64,000 nt of DNA, from assembly GCF_000743715.1 (NCBI RefSeq), contig NZ_JQEY01000012.1, forward strand, positions 1 through 64,000. The letters run 5' to 3'. Shown one piece after another: positions 37,789 through 46,375 of the stretch; the stretch's first letter is position 1; the number at the start of each line of letters is the position of its first letter. Position numbers and translations under genes: made by a program. The notes beneath the pieces were generated by a model. It searched no databases. It was not told the DNA's origin and saw nothing but the letters and a program-made list of their open reading frames with translations. Source of the stretch: Palleronia rufa (lineage in GTDB: Bacteria > Pseudomonadota > Alphaproteobacteria > Rhodobacterales > Rhodobacteraceae).

Positions 37789-37847
37789 TCCCGTCCTGCC
37801 CCGTTCGGAGAAAATCGTCTTCGGGGCCGTATAAACCATCATTAAGC

Positions 37848-37862
37848 TAACCGATTGTTAAG
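37848..37862. promoter_or_regulatory. CtrA-like site in the fliL-fliF divergent promoter region
   Basis: TAAC-CGATTGT-TAAG, half-sites 11 bp apart (CTAAC-N6-TTAAG if read from 37847). It lies in the 136-bp region between the divergent fliL and fliF starts and could serve both operons. TTAAG nearby at 37842-37846 is a further half-site. Confidence 0.4.
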
Positions 37863-37924
37863 GCCGCTCGGTCAGTTTGCCGGTGCAGACGGGCGCATGT
37901 GCCCCGCGTGACAGGAGGTCGGTC

Positions 37925-39496
37925 TTGCAGCAGATCATGACGGTATGGGGTTCGCTGACGAGCCAGCGGCGCGCCCTTCTCATCGGCGCGGCGGTGGCGA
38001 TGATCGCCCTTGTCGCCGGCCTTGCGCGGCTGAGCACCTCCACCGACATGGACCTGCTCTATTCGGGGCTGGAGCCCGGGGCGGCCGGGGATATCGTCGC
38101 CGCGCTGGAGGCGCAGGGGGCGCAGTACGAAGTGCGCGGCGGCGCGATCTTCGTGGATGCGCGGGCCCGGGACGCCCTGCGCATGACCCTGGCCGCCGAA
38201 GGCCTGCCCGCCAACGTCTCCGACGGGTATGAGCTGCTGGACAAGATGTCCGGCTTCGGCACCACCAGCCAGATGTTCGATGCGGCCTACTGGCGCGCGA
38301 AGGAGGGTGAGCTGGCGCGCACCATCGTCAGCTCTCCGTCGATCCGTGCCGCCCGCGTCCATATCGCCAACTCTTCCACCAAACCGTTCCAGCGCGATGC
38401 CACGCCCACCGCGGCCGTGACGGTGACGCCGGCCGGCGGCGGCCTGTCGGCCCAGCAGGCGAAGGCGCTGCGCTACCTCGTGGCCGCCGCGGTCAGCGGT
38501 CTCGCGCCCGAGAACGTGTCGGTCATCGATTCCAACGGCGGCGTCATTCTTGCGGGGGATGAGACGCCCTCCATGGCCGGTGCCAGCGGCGACAAGGCCG
38601 CGGCGCTGAAACGCAACGTCGAACGTCTGCTGGAGGCGCGCGTCGGCTACGGCAAGGCGGTGGTGGAGGTCAACGTGGACACCGTCACCGACAGCGAGCA
38701 GATCACCGAGCGTCGGATCGACCCCGACAGCCGGATCGCCATCAGCCAGGACACGACCCAGACCAGCGAATCGTCCAAGGACGGCCCCGGCGGCGACGTG
38801 ACCGTGGCCTCGAACCTGCCCGATGGCGATGCGGCGAAGAAAGAGGGCGCGTCCAGCAGCCAGGCCAGCGAGAGCCGCGAGCGCATCAACTACGAGGTCT
38901 CGCAGACGGAGCGGCAGCTGACCCGCATGCCCGGCGCGATCTCCCGGATCACCACCGCAGTGCTGGTGGACGGCATCCGGACCGTGGCAGAGGACGGCAC
39001 CGTGACCTGGGCCCCTCGCCCCGCGGAGGAAATGGAGGCGCTGCGTGAACTGGTCTCCGCCGCCGTCGGATTCGACGGTGAGCGCGGGGATACTCTCTCG
39101 CTGCGCAGCATGGAGTTCGAGCCGCTGCCCGTGGAAGGCTCCGGCCCCGCCGCCGCCAGCCTCCTGGGACCGATCGACGCCATGCGGCTGATCCAGATCG
39201 CCGTGCTCGCCGTGGTCGCGCTGATCCTGGGACTGTTCGTGGTCCGGCCGATCCTGTCGAAGGCGCCGCCCCCGGCCCTGGCGGCGCCCCGCGACGGCAC
39301 GGTCCTGACCGGCGAGATCGACCCCGAGGACACGCCCGCGAACCTGCCCGACGCCCGGCGCCCGATCCGCTCCTACGCGGATCCGACCGAAGAGCGCAGC
39401 GCCGTGGACCGGCTGCGCCATCTCATCGACGAGCGGCAGGACGAGTCGCTGCAGATCCTCAAATCCTGGATGGAAGACGACGGAGAAAAGGCATGA
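37925..39496 (+). CDS. fliF: Flagellar MS-ring protein FliF
   Basis: 523 residues. Two membrane spans (about 17-37 and 430-452) flank a large periplasmic domain with the ring-building motifs (YSGLEPGAAGDIVAALEAQGAQYEV; LDKMSGFGTTSQMFDAAYWRAKEGELARTI; VRVHIANS-type SIRAARVHIANSS). The C terminus (VDRLRHLIDERQDESLQILKSWMEDD) resembles the FliG-binding tail. The start is TTG 37925: AGGAGG sits six bases upstream, whereas the first in-frame ATG at 37937 is too far from it. FliG itself is not in the window. The stop overlaps fliH by ATGA. Confidence 0.96.
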   Translation: MQQIMTVWGSLTSQRRALLIGAAVAMIALVAGLARLSTSTDMDLLYSGLEPGAAGDIVAALEAQGAQYEVRGGAIFVDARARDALRMTLAAEGLPANVSDGYELLDKMSGFGTTSQMFDAAYWRAKEGELARTIVSSPSIRAARVHIANSSTKPFQRDATPTAAVTVTPAGGGLSAQQAKALRYLVAAAVSGLAPENVSVIDSNGGVILAGDETPSMAGASGDKAAALKRNVERLLEARVGYGKAVVEVNVDTVTDSEQITERRIDPDSRIAISQDTTQTSESSKDGPGGDVTVASNLPDGDAAKKEGASSSQASESRERINYEVSQTERQLTRMPGAISRITTAVLVDGIRTVAEDGTVTWAPRPAEEMEALRELVSAAVGFDGERGDTLSLRSMEFEPLPVEGSGPAAASLLGPIDAMRLIQIAVLAVVALILGLFVVRPILSKAPPPALAAPRDGTVLTGEIDPEDTPANLPDARRPIRSYADPTEERSAVDRLRHLIDERQDESLQILKSWMEDDGEKA

Positions 39497-40083
39497 CCCT
39501 GGCGCTGGAGGACTTCGGCGGCTTCGCCGGACTGACGCGGATGACCTCGGTCGATCCGGAACGGCTGGAAGCCGAGAAGCTGGAGTCCTTCGACAAGGGC
39601 TACGCCGCCGGCTGGGACGACGCCACGGAGGCCGCCGAACGCAGCGCGCAGTCCTCCGGACAGGCCGTCCGCGCCCGTCTGGAAGAGCTGTCCTTTACCT
39701 ACCATGAGGCGCGCGCCCATGTGATGCAGTCGCTGGGGCCGCTTCTGGAGGCCGTCGCGTCCACGGCACTGCCGCAACTGGTACGCCAAAGCCTGGGACA
39801 GCGTCTGATCGAGGTGGTCGAGGATCTGGCGCAGGACGCCGCCGATGCGCCGGTGACGGTGCATGTCCCGCCCGCCGATCTCGATGCGGTGGCCGGCGCG
39901 CTCGGCGACACCGCGCGCTTTCCCTACCGGCTGGAAGCCGATGACGAGCTTGCCCCCGACACGATCCATGTGCGCCTGGGCGACCAGGGCCGGCTCATCG
40001 ACACGCAGGCCGCCGCGGCGCGGCTGACCGAAGCGCTTGCCGCACTCGACACCCTCAACAAGGAGACCCTCTCCCATGGCTGA
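39493..40083 (+). CDS. fliH: Flagellar export ATPase regulator, FliH-like
   Basis: 196 residues. An acidic N-terminal segment with a glycine-containing helix (ESFDKGYAAGWDDATEAAERSAQSSGQAVRARLEELSF in outline) is followed by a C-terminal globular part (AVASTALPQLVRQSLGQRLIEVVEDLAQDAADAPVTVHVPP) as in FliH, which binds FliI. FliH homologues are divergent, so the name rests on pattern plus position between fliF and fliN. It overlaps both neighbours (4 bp and 8 bp). Confidence 0.78.
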   Translation: MTLALEDFGGFAGLTRMTSVDPERLEAEKLESFDKGYAAGWDDATEAAERSAQSSGQAVRARLEELSFTYHEARAHVMQSLGPLLEAVASTALPQLVRQSLGQRLIEVVEDLAQDAADAPVTVHVPPADLDAVAGALGDTARFPYRLEADDELAPDTIHVRLGDQGRLIDTQAAAARLTEALAALDTLNKETLSHG

Positions 40084-40369
40084 CGTCCCCCAGGTCGCGG
40101 AGTCCCAGCGCGCCTCGACCAACCCGCTCGTGCACGTGCCGGTAGAGATCGTGGTCTCGGTCGGCAAGGCCCGCCCGAAGCTGGCCGACCTGCTGAAGAT
40201 GGAGCAGGGCGCCGTCCTGCCGCTCGACAGCCGGGTCGAGGATCCTGTGGAACTCTATGTCGGCGACCGCCTCATCGCCCGGGGCGAACTGGAGGAGCTG
40301 GAGGGCGACCAGTCGGGGCTGCTGGCCGTGCGCCTGACGGAAGTCGCGGACATGGACAACGGTCTGTGA
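40076..40369 (+). CDS. fliN: Flagellar motor switch protein FliN
   Basis: 97 residues, mostly one SpoA domain: VHVPVEIVVSVGKARPKLADLLKMEQGAVLPLDSRVEDPVELYVGDRLIARGELEELEG in outline. It is part of the C ring and helps dock the export ATPase complex. The usual long N-terminal extension is short here. ATG 40076 lies inside the fliH 3' end; the stop overlaps fliP by GTGA (40366-40369). Confidence 0.94.
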   Translation: MADVPQVAESQRASTNPLVHVPVEIVVSVGKARPKLADLLKMEQGAVLPLDSRVEDPVELYVGDRLIARGELEELEGDQSGLLAVRLTEVADMDNGL

Positions 40370-41109
40370 CACGCGTCCTGCCGGTCGTGCTGCCGGTTCT
40401 TCTCCTTGCCCTCCTGGCGACCCTGCCGGGGATGGCGCTGGCCCAGCAGGTCTCCATCGACTTCGACGGAGAGGGAACCCTGGCGGGCCGCGGCATCCAG
40501 CTTCTGGTGCTGGTCACGCTCCTGAGCCTGGTGCCGGGCCTTCTGGTGATGATCACCTGCTTCCCGTTCCTCGTCACGGTGCTGTCGATCCTGCGCCAGG
40601 GCATCGGGCTCCAGCAGGCGCCGCCCAACATGCTCATCGTCACCCTGGCCCTGTTCCTGACCTATTTCGTCATGGAGCCGGTCTTCGTGACGGCCTGGGA
40701 GACCGGGGTGACGCCGCTGGTCGAGGGCACGCTCACGATAGAAGAGGCCGTTCCGGTCGCCCTGTCGCCGTTCCGCGACTTCATGGCGGCGCGCATCGAC
40801 CCGGACACGTTCGATGCGCTGGCCTCCATCCGCGAGGCAGAGGGGGACACGGCCCTGGGTCCCATGGCTCCCTTGTCGATGCTGGTCCCGTCCTTCCTGC
40901 TGTCGGAAATCGAGCGGGCGTTTCAGGTCGGCTTTCTGATCTTCCTGCCGTTCCTGATCATCGACCTGGTGGTCGCGGCGATCCTGATGTCCATGGGCAT
41001 GATGATGGTGCCCCCCGCGATCGTGTCGCTGCCGTTCAAGCTGGCCTTCTTCGCGGTGGCGGACGGCTGGACGCTGATCTCCAGCGCGCTGGTCCGAAGC
41101 TATGCCTGA
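40366..41109 (+). CDS. fliP: Flagellar export gate protein FliP
   Basis: 247 residues. A cleavable N-terminal signal (VLPVLLLALLATLPGMALA) is followed by the mature protein with four spans. Signatures are VTLLSLVPGLLVMITCFPFLVTVLSILRQGIGLQQAPPNMLI in outline and PFLIIDLVVAAILMSMGMMMVPP. It is the core of the FliPQR gate. The start is GTG 40366, overlapping the fliN stop. It ends the fliF-fliH-fliN-fliP operon, facing cycA across a terminator. Confidence 0.97.
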   Translation: MTRVLPVVLPVLLLALLATLPGMALAQQVSIDFDGEGTLAGRGIQLLVLVTLLSLVPGLLVMITCFPFLVTVLSILRQGIGLQQAPPNMLIVTLALFLTYFVMEPVFVTAWETGVTPLVEGTLTIEEAVPVALSPFRDFMAARIDPDTFDALASIREAEGDTALGPMAPLSMLVPSFLLSEIERAFQVGFLIFLPFLIIDLVVAAILMSMGMMMVPPAIVSLPFKLAFFAVADGWTLISSALVRSYA

Positions 41110-41114
41110 ACGCG

Positions 41115-41141
41115 GAAAGGGCCGGCGTGACCGGCCCTTCC
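41115..41141. terminator. Bidirectional terminator between fliP and cycA
   Basis: AAGGGCCGG (41117-41125) and CCGGCCCTT (41131-41139) form a perfect 9-bp stem with loop CGTGA, with an outer G-C pair (41115/41141) across one mismatch. It is eight bases after the fliP stop and 25 bases after the cycA stop. T-runs are weak, but the position between converging operons makes termination likely. It is the boundary between the flagellar and photosynthesis blocks. Confidence 0.75.
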
Positions 41142-41163
41142 GTTCGTCTCGATCCGCCGTGGC

Positions 41164-41640
41164 TCAGCTGCCCGACGCGTCGCCCGAGCCGTCGCCCTCA
41201 CCCTGGGAGCCGAGCGACTTGAGGTAGGCGAACACGTTCTTCGCGTCCTCCTCCTTGCGCACCTTGTAGGTCATCGCCCCGCGCGCGCCCTTGTCGTCGA
41301 GGTACTCGCGCAGATACGGCGTCGGGTCCTGGACGTAGGGCACGAACGTGTCGGCCTCCCAGACCAGCCCGGCCTCTCCCGCCGCGACCATGGAGGAGGA
41401 ATAGCGGAACCCCTCGACGCTGCCGGCGGTCCTGCCGACGACATTGTAAAGGTTCGGACCCGTCCGCCCGGCACGGCCGGCCAGCGTGTTGCCCGCATCG
41501 TCCGTAACCACGTGGCAGGCCTGGCACTGGTTGAACACTTTCTCGCCGGCCGCGGCGTCGCCGACGGACTCCTGACTCTGCGCCGCGGCGGCGCCGCCCA
41601 GCAGCGCCACGACGGCCAAGGAACTCATGGTGGTTTTCAT
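41164..41640 (-). CDS. cycA: Cytochrome c2
   Basis: 158 residues with a signal peptide (about 1-20, ending GGAAAA). The haem c site CQACH is at 39-43 and the axial Met is probably 123 (GAMTYKV). LAGRAGRTGPNLYNVVGRTAGSVEGFRYS and WEADTFVPYVQDPTPYLREYL follow class I cytochrome c2. It is periplasmic and carries electrons from the bc1 complex to the reaction centre. A Gly/Ser/Asp-rich tail (about 146-158) is unusual for a soluble cytochrome c2. hemA lies 93 bp upstream. Confidence 0.92.
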   Translation of the reverse strand: MKTTMSSLAVVALLGGAAAAQSQESVGDAAAGEKVFNQCQACHVVTDDAGNTLAGRAGRTGPNLYNVVGRTAGSVEGFRYSSSMVAAGEAGLVWEADTFVPYVQDPTPYLREYLDDKGARGAMTYKVRKEEDAKNVFAYLKSLGSQGEGDGSGDASGS

Positions 41641-41733
41641 CGAACTCTCCCTGTCAGTCGGACCAGACCGGCCCGAACATTGCCTGAAGTCCTAAACCGT
41701 AACGGCGACACGTCAAGGCGCCGCCCACGGTCA

Positions 41734-42945
41734 TCATGCCACGGCCCGTGCCAGAGCGCATTGCCTCCAGAGCCCGTTCAGCGCCTGCACCAGGTGGTCG
41801 ATGTCGGCATCCGTATGCAGCGGTCCGGGGGTGAAGCGCAGCCGCTCGGTCCCCTTGGGCACGGTGGGATAGTTGATCGGCTGCACGTAGATGCCGTGCT
41901 GCTCCATCAGCACGTCGGCGATCATCCGGCACTTTACCGGATCCTTGATCATCACCGGGATGATATGGCTGGGGTTGTCCAGATGCGGAATTCCGTGCGC
42001 GTCCAGGCCGGCGCGCAGCCGCGCCACCTGCCGGCGCTGCCGGGCGCGCTCCATCCCGCTGCCCTTCAGGTGGCGCACCGCCGCCGCCGCCGCCGCGGCC
42101 ACCGCCGGCGGAATCGCGGTGGTGAAGATGAACCCGCTGGCGAAACTGCGGATGAAATCGCACAGCGCCGCGGAGCCCGCGACATATCCGCCGAAGCATC
42201 CGAAGGCCTTGCCCAGTGTGCCCTCGATCAGGGTCACGCGGTCCATCAGCCCCTCGCGCTCGGCCACACCGCCTCCGCGGGGCCCGTACATGCCCACCGC
42301 GTGCACCTCGTCGAGATAGGTCATCGCGCCGTGTTTCTCGGCGACGTCGAGGATCTCGGCGATCGGGGCGATGTCGCCGTCCATGGAATAGACACTCTCG
42401 AAGGCGACGATCTTGGGCACCCCGGGTCCGTAGAGCGACAGCGCGCGGTCCAGGTCGGCGGGATCGTTGTGCCGCCAGATCACCCGCTCGGCGCGGGAAT
42501 GGCGCATCCCCTCGATCATGCTGGCATGGTTGAGCGCGTCCGAGAAGATCACCGCGCCCGGCAGGCGCGATCCCAGCGTGGACAGCGCCGCCCAGTTCGA
42601 CACGTAGCCGGACGAGAACAGCAGCGCCCCCTCCTTGCCGTGCAGGTCGGCCAGTTCCCGCTCCAGCCCGACATGGTGATGCGCGGTGCCCGAGATGTTG
42701 CGCGTGCCGCCCGAGCCGGTGCCACACCGTTCCGTCACCTCGACCATGGCCGACACCACGTCCGGATGCTGGCCCATGCCCAGATAGTCGTTCGAGCACC
42801 AGACGGTGACCTCGTCCGGCCCCATTCCGTGGTTCCTGACCTTGGGAAACCTGCCCCGCACCCGCTCCAGATCGGCGAAGATGCGGTAGTTCCCCTCGGA
42901 TTTCAGGTCGTCCAGCTGGGCCCGAAAGGCGGCGTCAAAATCCAT
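41734..42945 (-). CDS. hemA: 5-Aminolevulinate synthase
   Basis: 403 residues. The ALAS pattern is clear: [34 protein letters not shown] at the start, [54 protein letters not shown], and the PLP lysine in [15 protein letters not shown]. It condenses glycine and succinyl-CoA, the first step toward haem and bacteriochlorophyll. ATG 42945 has AAAGGGGAG upstream and overlaps puhE by 11 bp, tying ALA supply to the photosynthesis operon. Confidence 0.97.
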   Translation of the reverse strand: MDFDAAFRAQLDDLKSEGNYRIFADLERVRGRFPKVRNHGMGPDEVTVWCSNDYLGMGQHPDVVSAMVEVTERCGTGSGGTRNISGTAHHHVGLERELADLHGKEGALLFSSGYVSNWAALSTLGSRLPGAVIFSDALNHASMIEGMRHSRAERVIWRHNDPADLDRALSLYGPGVPKIVAFESVYSMDGDIAPIAEILDVAEKHGAMTYLDEVHAVGMYGPRGGGVAEREGLMDRVTLIEGTLGKAFGCFGGYVAGSAALCDFIRSFASGFIFTTAIPPAVAAAAAAAVRHLKGSGMERARQRRQVARLRAGLDAHGIPHLDNPSHIIPVMIKDPVKCRMIADVLMEQHGIYVQPINYPTVPKGTERLRFTPGPLHTDADIDHLVQALNGLWRQCALARAVA

Positions 42946-43702
42946 GCTCTCCCCTTTCCTCTCTTGTCCTGTCCAGAGGCGCGGGCATCGCCCAGCGCCA
43001 GAGTTTCTCATCCGGCAGCGGCAGCACCATCAGCCAGTGCTCGAGCAGCGCCAGGGCGGTCAGCGCGCCCAGAAGCGCGAATTTCACGTCGCCGGTCATC
43101 GCGATCCTTTCGACCCAGCCAAAGACCGCGCCCGTCAGCACCAGGATCGAGATCGGGAACAGCCAGCTGACCGGACCCTGCCGGAAGTAGCTGGGCAGAT
43201 GCGCCAGGGGGGCCGGCAGGAATTCCGTATTGATGCGGGGCACACCCAGAAAGATGTTCAGCTTGGCCGACAGCCGCGCGAACCACAGCACCGCATAGGT
43301 CCACAGCGCCACCTCCTGCCCGGAGGTCAGCAGGAACACGAACCCCGCCGCCAGCGCCAGCTCGTGCCAGGCGAGCGCGGCCCAGGCGGCCCGGAACCTC
43401 TGGGTCACGGTCGCGCAATAGGGCATCGGCCCGCGCGCGTAGCCCGTGACCGTGCCCGTCAGAAAGGTCAGCTCGATCCAGCCCCAGATCGCCAGCGCCG
43501 ACAGGAACCCCGCATAGGCGCCCGCTGCCAGCACCGCGCCCGCGACACCGCCGATCAGCAGCGGGAGGGTCACCAGCACCAGCCGCCCGTGCGCCCCCGG
43601 TCCCTTCCGGTCGGCGCGCTGCACCGCCCAGAGGATCGCCCCGGTGGAGAACCACCAGACGAAGAGCGCCGCAAGCGCCGCGATGGCGGGATGGTCGAAC
43701 AT
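42935..43702 (-). CDS. puhE: Photosynthetic complex assembly protein PuhE
   Basis: 255 residues, an integral membrane protein with about seven spans (for example [42 protein letters not shown]). [45 protein letters not shown] (in outline) is the conserved segment of PuhE (DUF3623). In Rhodobacter it modulates reaction-centre and pigment levels. It lies between acsF (63 bp) and hemA (11-bp overlap). Confidence 0.92.
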   Translation of the reverse strand: MFDHPAIAALAALFVWWFSTGAILWAVQRADRKGPGAHGRLVLVTLPLLIGGVAGAVLAAGAYAGFLSALAIWGWIELTFLTGTVTGYARGPMPYCATVTQRFRAAWAALAWHELALAAGFVFLLTSGQEVALWTYAVLWFARLSAKLNIFLGVPRINTEFLPAPLAHLPSYFRQGPVSWLFPISILVLTGAVFGWVERIAMTGDVKFALLGALTALALLEHWLMVLPLPDEKLWRWAMPAPLDRTREERGEHGF

Positions 43703-43765
43703 GGGGCGCGTCGTCCTCCGTCTCGTCTTGAACCGCGCCGGCGCAAGGCCCGGACGCGTCCGGTG

Positions 43766-44902
43766 TCAGTAGGCCGGCTCCAGCCGCACGCTGTCGGGCA
43801 CCCGGTTCTTCTTCACCGGGATGGTGTAGATCGACAGGAATGCCGCCGCGGCCCGCGCCCCGGCGCCGATCCGCCCGGCCAGGCCGCCGGCGCCGCCCCG
43901 CGCCTTGGCCGCGTCCATCTCGCGCACCGCGCGCTCCATGGCCTTGCAGCCCTTCACGAACCGGGGATGCGCGATGTCCAGCTCCACCGGAAAGGCCTGC
44001 CGCGCGATCACGTTGGTCTTTTCGAACACCGCCATGTCGTACCAGTCGATGTCCACGCCAAGCGCCTCGTGGAACCTGGGCCGGGCATGGTCGCGCACCC
44101 ACATGGTGGAATAGACCGCCGTCAGGAAGAACCGGATCCACAGCCTGTTGGCGAAGCTGCCGGTGATCTTCGGGTCCGTCCGCATCAGCAGGGCGAAGGC
44201 CTCGCCATGGCTGAACTCGTCGTTGCACCACTCCTTGAACCACTTGAATATCGGGTGGAACCGCTGGTCCGGGTTCGCCTCCAGGTGGCGATAGATGGTG
44301 ATGTAGCGGGCATAACCGATCTTTTCGCTGAGATAGGTGGCGTAGTAGATGAATTTGGGCCGGAAATAGGTGTATTTCTTCTCTCGCGTCAGAAAGCCCA
44401 GGTTCACCGCCACGCCCGCCTCGCGGAGCGCGTCGTTGATGAAGCCCGCATGCCGTGCCTCGTCGCGGGACATGTAGCTGAACAGCTCCTTGATGTCGGC
44501 ATTCGTGCCGCGCCGCTTCATCTCCTTGTAGAGCACGCAGCCGGAGAATTCCGCCGTGCAGGAAGAGATCAGGAAATCCAGGAACTCCGCCTTCAGCTCC
44601 GGCTCCATCCCCTCCCAGTCCACCGCGTCCCAGTCCTCGGTCTTGCGGAAATGGCCCTTGTTGGGATCGGCCCGCATCCGCTCCATCAGCTTGTCCCAGT
44701 CCTCGCGCACCGGTTCGACGTCGATGGCGTCCAGCTCCTCGAAGTCGGTGGTGTAGAAGCGCGGCGTCAGCAGCGTGTTCTGCATGGCCAGAGCGGTCGC
44801 GGACTCGCTGTCGAACTTCGACTGCGCCTCCTGGATCGCCAGGCCTTCCTCCACGGTGGTCGCGTCGGCGGTATGGGTCGCCGTTCCGGTCTGAACGTTC
44901 AT
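43766..44902 (-). CDS. acsF: Mg-protoporphyrin IX monomethyl ester oxidative cyclase AcsF
   Basis: 378 residues. The di-iron ligands are seen in two ExxH motifs, SRDEARHAGF and NDEFSHGEAFA, with additional Glu in LISSCTAEFSGCVLYKEMKRR. It closes the isocyclic ring E using O2, so pigment synthesis can proceed aerobically. ATG 44902 has GAGGAGG upstream and overlaps the preceding gene by ATGA. It lies in the puh operon, 63 bp before puhE. The oxygen-independent enzyme BchE is not in the window. Confidence 0.97.
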   Translation of the reverse strand: MNVQTGTATHTADATTVEEGLAIQEAQSKFDSESATALAMQNTLLTPRFYTTDFEELDAIDVEPVREDWDKLMERMRADPNKGHFRKTEDWDAVDWEGMEPELKAEFLDFLISSCTAEFSGCVLYKEMKRRGTNADIKELFSYMSRDEARHAGFINDALREAGVAVNLGFLTREKKYTYFRPKFIYYATYLSEKIGYARYITIYRHLEANPDQRFHPIFKWFKEWCNDEFSHGEAFALLMRTDPKITGSFANRLWIRFFLTAVYSTMWVRDHARPRFHEALGVDIDWYDMAVFEKTNVIARQAFPVELDIAHPRFVKGCKAMERAVREMDAAKARGGAGGLAGRIGAGARAAAAFLSIYTIPVKKNRVPDSVRLEPAY

Positions 44903-45225
44903 GCTGCAGCCTCCTCTCCGCCGGTGCCCGTCGCGTCGATCTCCTCGGAAAAGGAGAACTCGCACAGTTCCATGACCTCGATATCCCCGGTCAGCCGGGT
45001 CCAGAGCCGCTCGATCCGGCTGGCGCGGACGATCGTGGCGGTGCGGCTCTCGCGCACCTCCTCGCCCCAGGGGGCCATGACCGGCGCGCCGTGGACCTTC
45101 ACCCTGTCGCCGGGGTGGATCACCGCCCCGTTGTCCAGCCTGACATGGGCCGACAGTTCCTCGAACTTGTGGACCACTTCGACCGTGCAGGGCGCGGTCT
45201 CGGTCTCTCTCGTGAACAGTCCCAT
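44899..45225 (-). CDS. Conserved photosynthesis-cluster protein of unknown function
   Basis: 108 residues. MGLFTRETETAPCTVEVVHKFEELSAHVRLDNGAVIHPGDRVKVHGAPVMAPWGEEVRESRTATIVRASRIERLWTRLTG in outline suggests a small beta-barrel (SH3- or OB-like) domain with an acidic tail ending GEEAAA. It has no signal peptide or membrane span. ATG 45225 is preferred, with GAGGG upstream; GTG 45264, overlapping the puhC stop, is an alternative. It is coupled to acsF by ATGA, suggesting a role linked to the cyclase or to pigment-protein assembly. Confidence 0.72.
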   Translation of the reverse strand: MGLFTRETETAPCTVEVVHKFEELSAHVRLDNGAVIHPGDRVKVHGAPVMAPWGEEVRESRTATIVRASRIERLWTRLTGDIEVMELCEFSFSEEIDATGTGGEEAAA

Positions 45226-45260
45226 CTTTCGGTTCCCTCTTTGGCTATGGCTGTCCGGGA

Positions 45261-45719
45261 TCACTCGAACAGGACGTCCCAGTGCCGGGCGTTGCCGGCC
45301 CCGAAAGAGGTCATCTCGGCCGACCAGCCGGTTGCGGGATCGGTCAGCACCAGCCGCCCGTTGGCGAGACGGGCGAGTGTCACCGGCGGATTGCCCACCG
45401 TCCTGTGAACGATGCGCTGCCGGCGGAGCGCGTCGCCGACCACCGCGATGAACGCGCCGTTGTCGGTGTCGAGCAGAACCTCGCCATCCGGCGTCGTGGC
45501 GCGGACGGACACGCTGTCACCCTCCAGCACGAAGGTGCGGGAGTCCACCACCGGGGCGTCCTGGGGCACCCCTGCCAGCGGCATGTCGGTGACCCGCGCA
45601 TAGGCCGCCAGCGACAGCCCGCCCAGCGCCACCGCCACCATGGCCGCCAGAAGCGTCTTCGGGATCATCGCGCGGTCCCGCTGCTGCATCTCGCGCCGTT
45701 CCGCATCGTAATAGAGCAT
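45261..45719 (-). CDS. puhC: Photosynthetic complex assembly protein PuhC
   Basis: 152 residues. After a short cytoplasmic start (MLYYDAERREMQQRDRAMIP) comes one membrane span (KTLLAAMVAVALGGLSLAAYA) and a periplasmic domain (VLEGDSVSVRATTPDGEVLLDTDNGAFIAVVGDALRRQR; LVLTDPATGWSAEMTSFGAGNARHWDVLFE in outline) as in PuhC. It helps reaction-centre and light-harvesting 1 organisation. It lies 9 bp after puhB. Confidence 0.9.
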   Translation of the reverse strand: MLYYDAERREMQQRDRAMIPKTLLAAMVAVALGGLSLAAYARVTDMPLAGVPQDAPVVDSRTFVLEGDSVSVRATTPDGEVLLDTDNGAFIAVVGDALRRQRIVHRTVGNPPVTLARLANGRLVLTDPATGWSAEMTSFGAGNARHWDVLFE

Positions 45720-45728
45720 GGTCCCCTC

Positions 45729-46364
45729 CTATTCCGCCGCCACCGCAATCGCCGAGATCTGCGGGCGCGCGGCCCGCGCCTCGACCGCATCGGCCAGGAT
45801 CGCGGCCACCCGCTCGGCATCCGGGATCGCCCGGAGCGCCGGTTGCACCCGCGTCATGTGCCAGGGCCGCATGTGCGGCCACAGCACCGCATAGGACAGC
45901 CGCGTGCCCTCGACCGTGCTCAGCGCGATGGTCCCGGTCCCGCCCGGCCCCTTCGACAGATCCGCCGCGGCGATCTTGGCCAGCGGCAGGTTGAGCGTCA
46001 CGGTCAGCGCGGCGCCGATCCGCATCGCGACGCGCTCGGTGGTGATGGTATAGACCGTGGCACGGGCCTGCACCCGCGCGATCACCCACAGCAGGCCGCA
46101 GGCCGCGGCGCCCAGCCCCAGAAACGGCAGCGCATAGGGCGCCGCCGCCGTCCAGCCCATATCGGCCCCAAGGGACGCCACCCGCCAGAAGGCCAGCACC
46201 GCGAAATAGCCTGCCACCCACGTCAGCGACAGCGCCGCGCGCGCCAGGGCGCTGGTGTCGGGCCGTCCCTGCCACAGAATCGTCTCGCCGCGCGGCAGGG
46301 CCTCGGGCAGGCCCTCGACGGGCTCCACGGTGATGTCGTGATCGTCGCGATAGTCACGGGGCAT
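45729..46364 (-). CDS. puhB: Photosynthetic complex assembly protein PuhB
   Basis: 211 residues. LPRGETILWQGRPDTSALARAAL opens the family domain, followed by three membrane segments and a PH-like (bPH2) domain (VYTITTERVAMRIGAALTVTLNLPLAKIAAADL). PuhB aids reaction-centre assembly. ATG 46364 is chosen because AAGGAG lies seven bases upstream; the longer open frame overlaps puhA. It lies 11 bp after puhA. Confidence 0.93.
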   Translation of the reverse strand: MPRDYRDDHDITVEPVEGLPEALPRGETILWQGRPDTSALARAALSLTWVAGYFAVLAFWRVASLGADMGWTAAAPYALPFLGLGAAACGLLWVIARVQARATVYTITTERVAMRIGAALTVTLNLPLAKIAAADLSKGPGGTGTIALSTVEGTRLSYAVLWPHMRPWHMTRVQPALRAIPDAERVAAILADAVEARAARPQISAIAVAAE

Positions 46365-46375
46365 GGGGATTCTCC

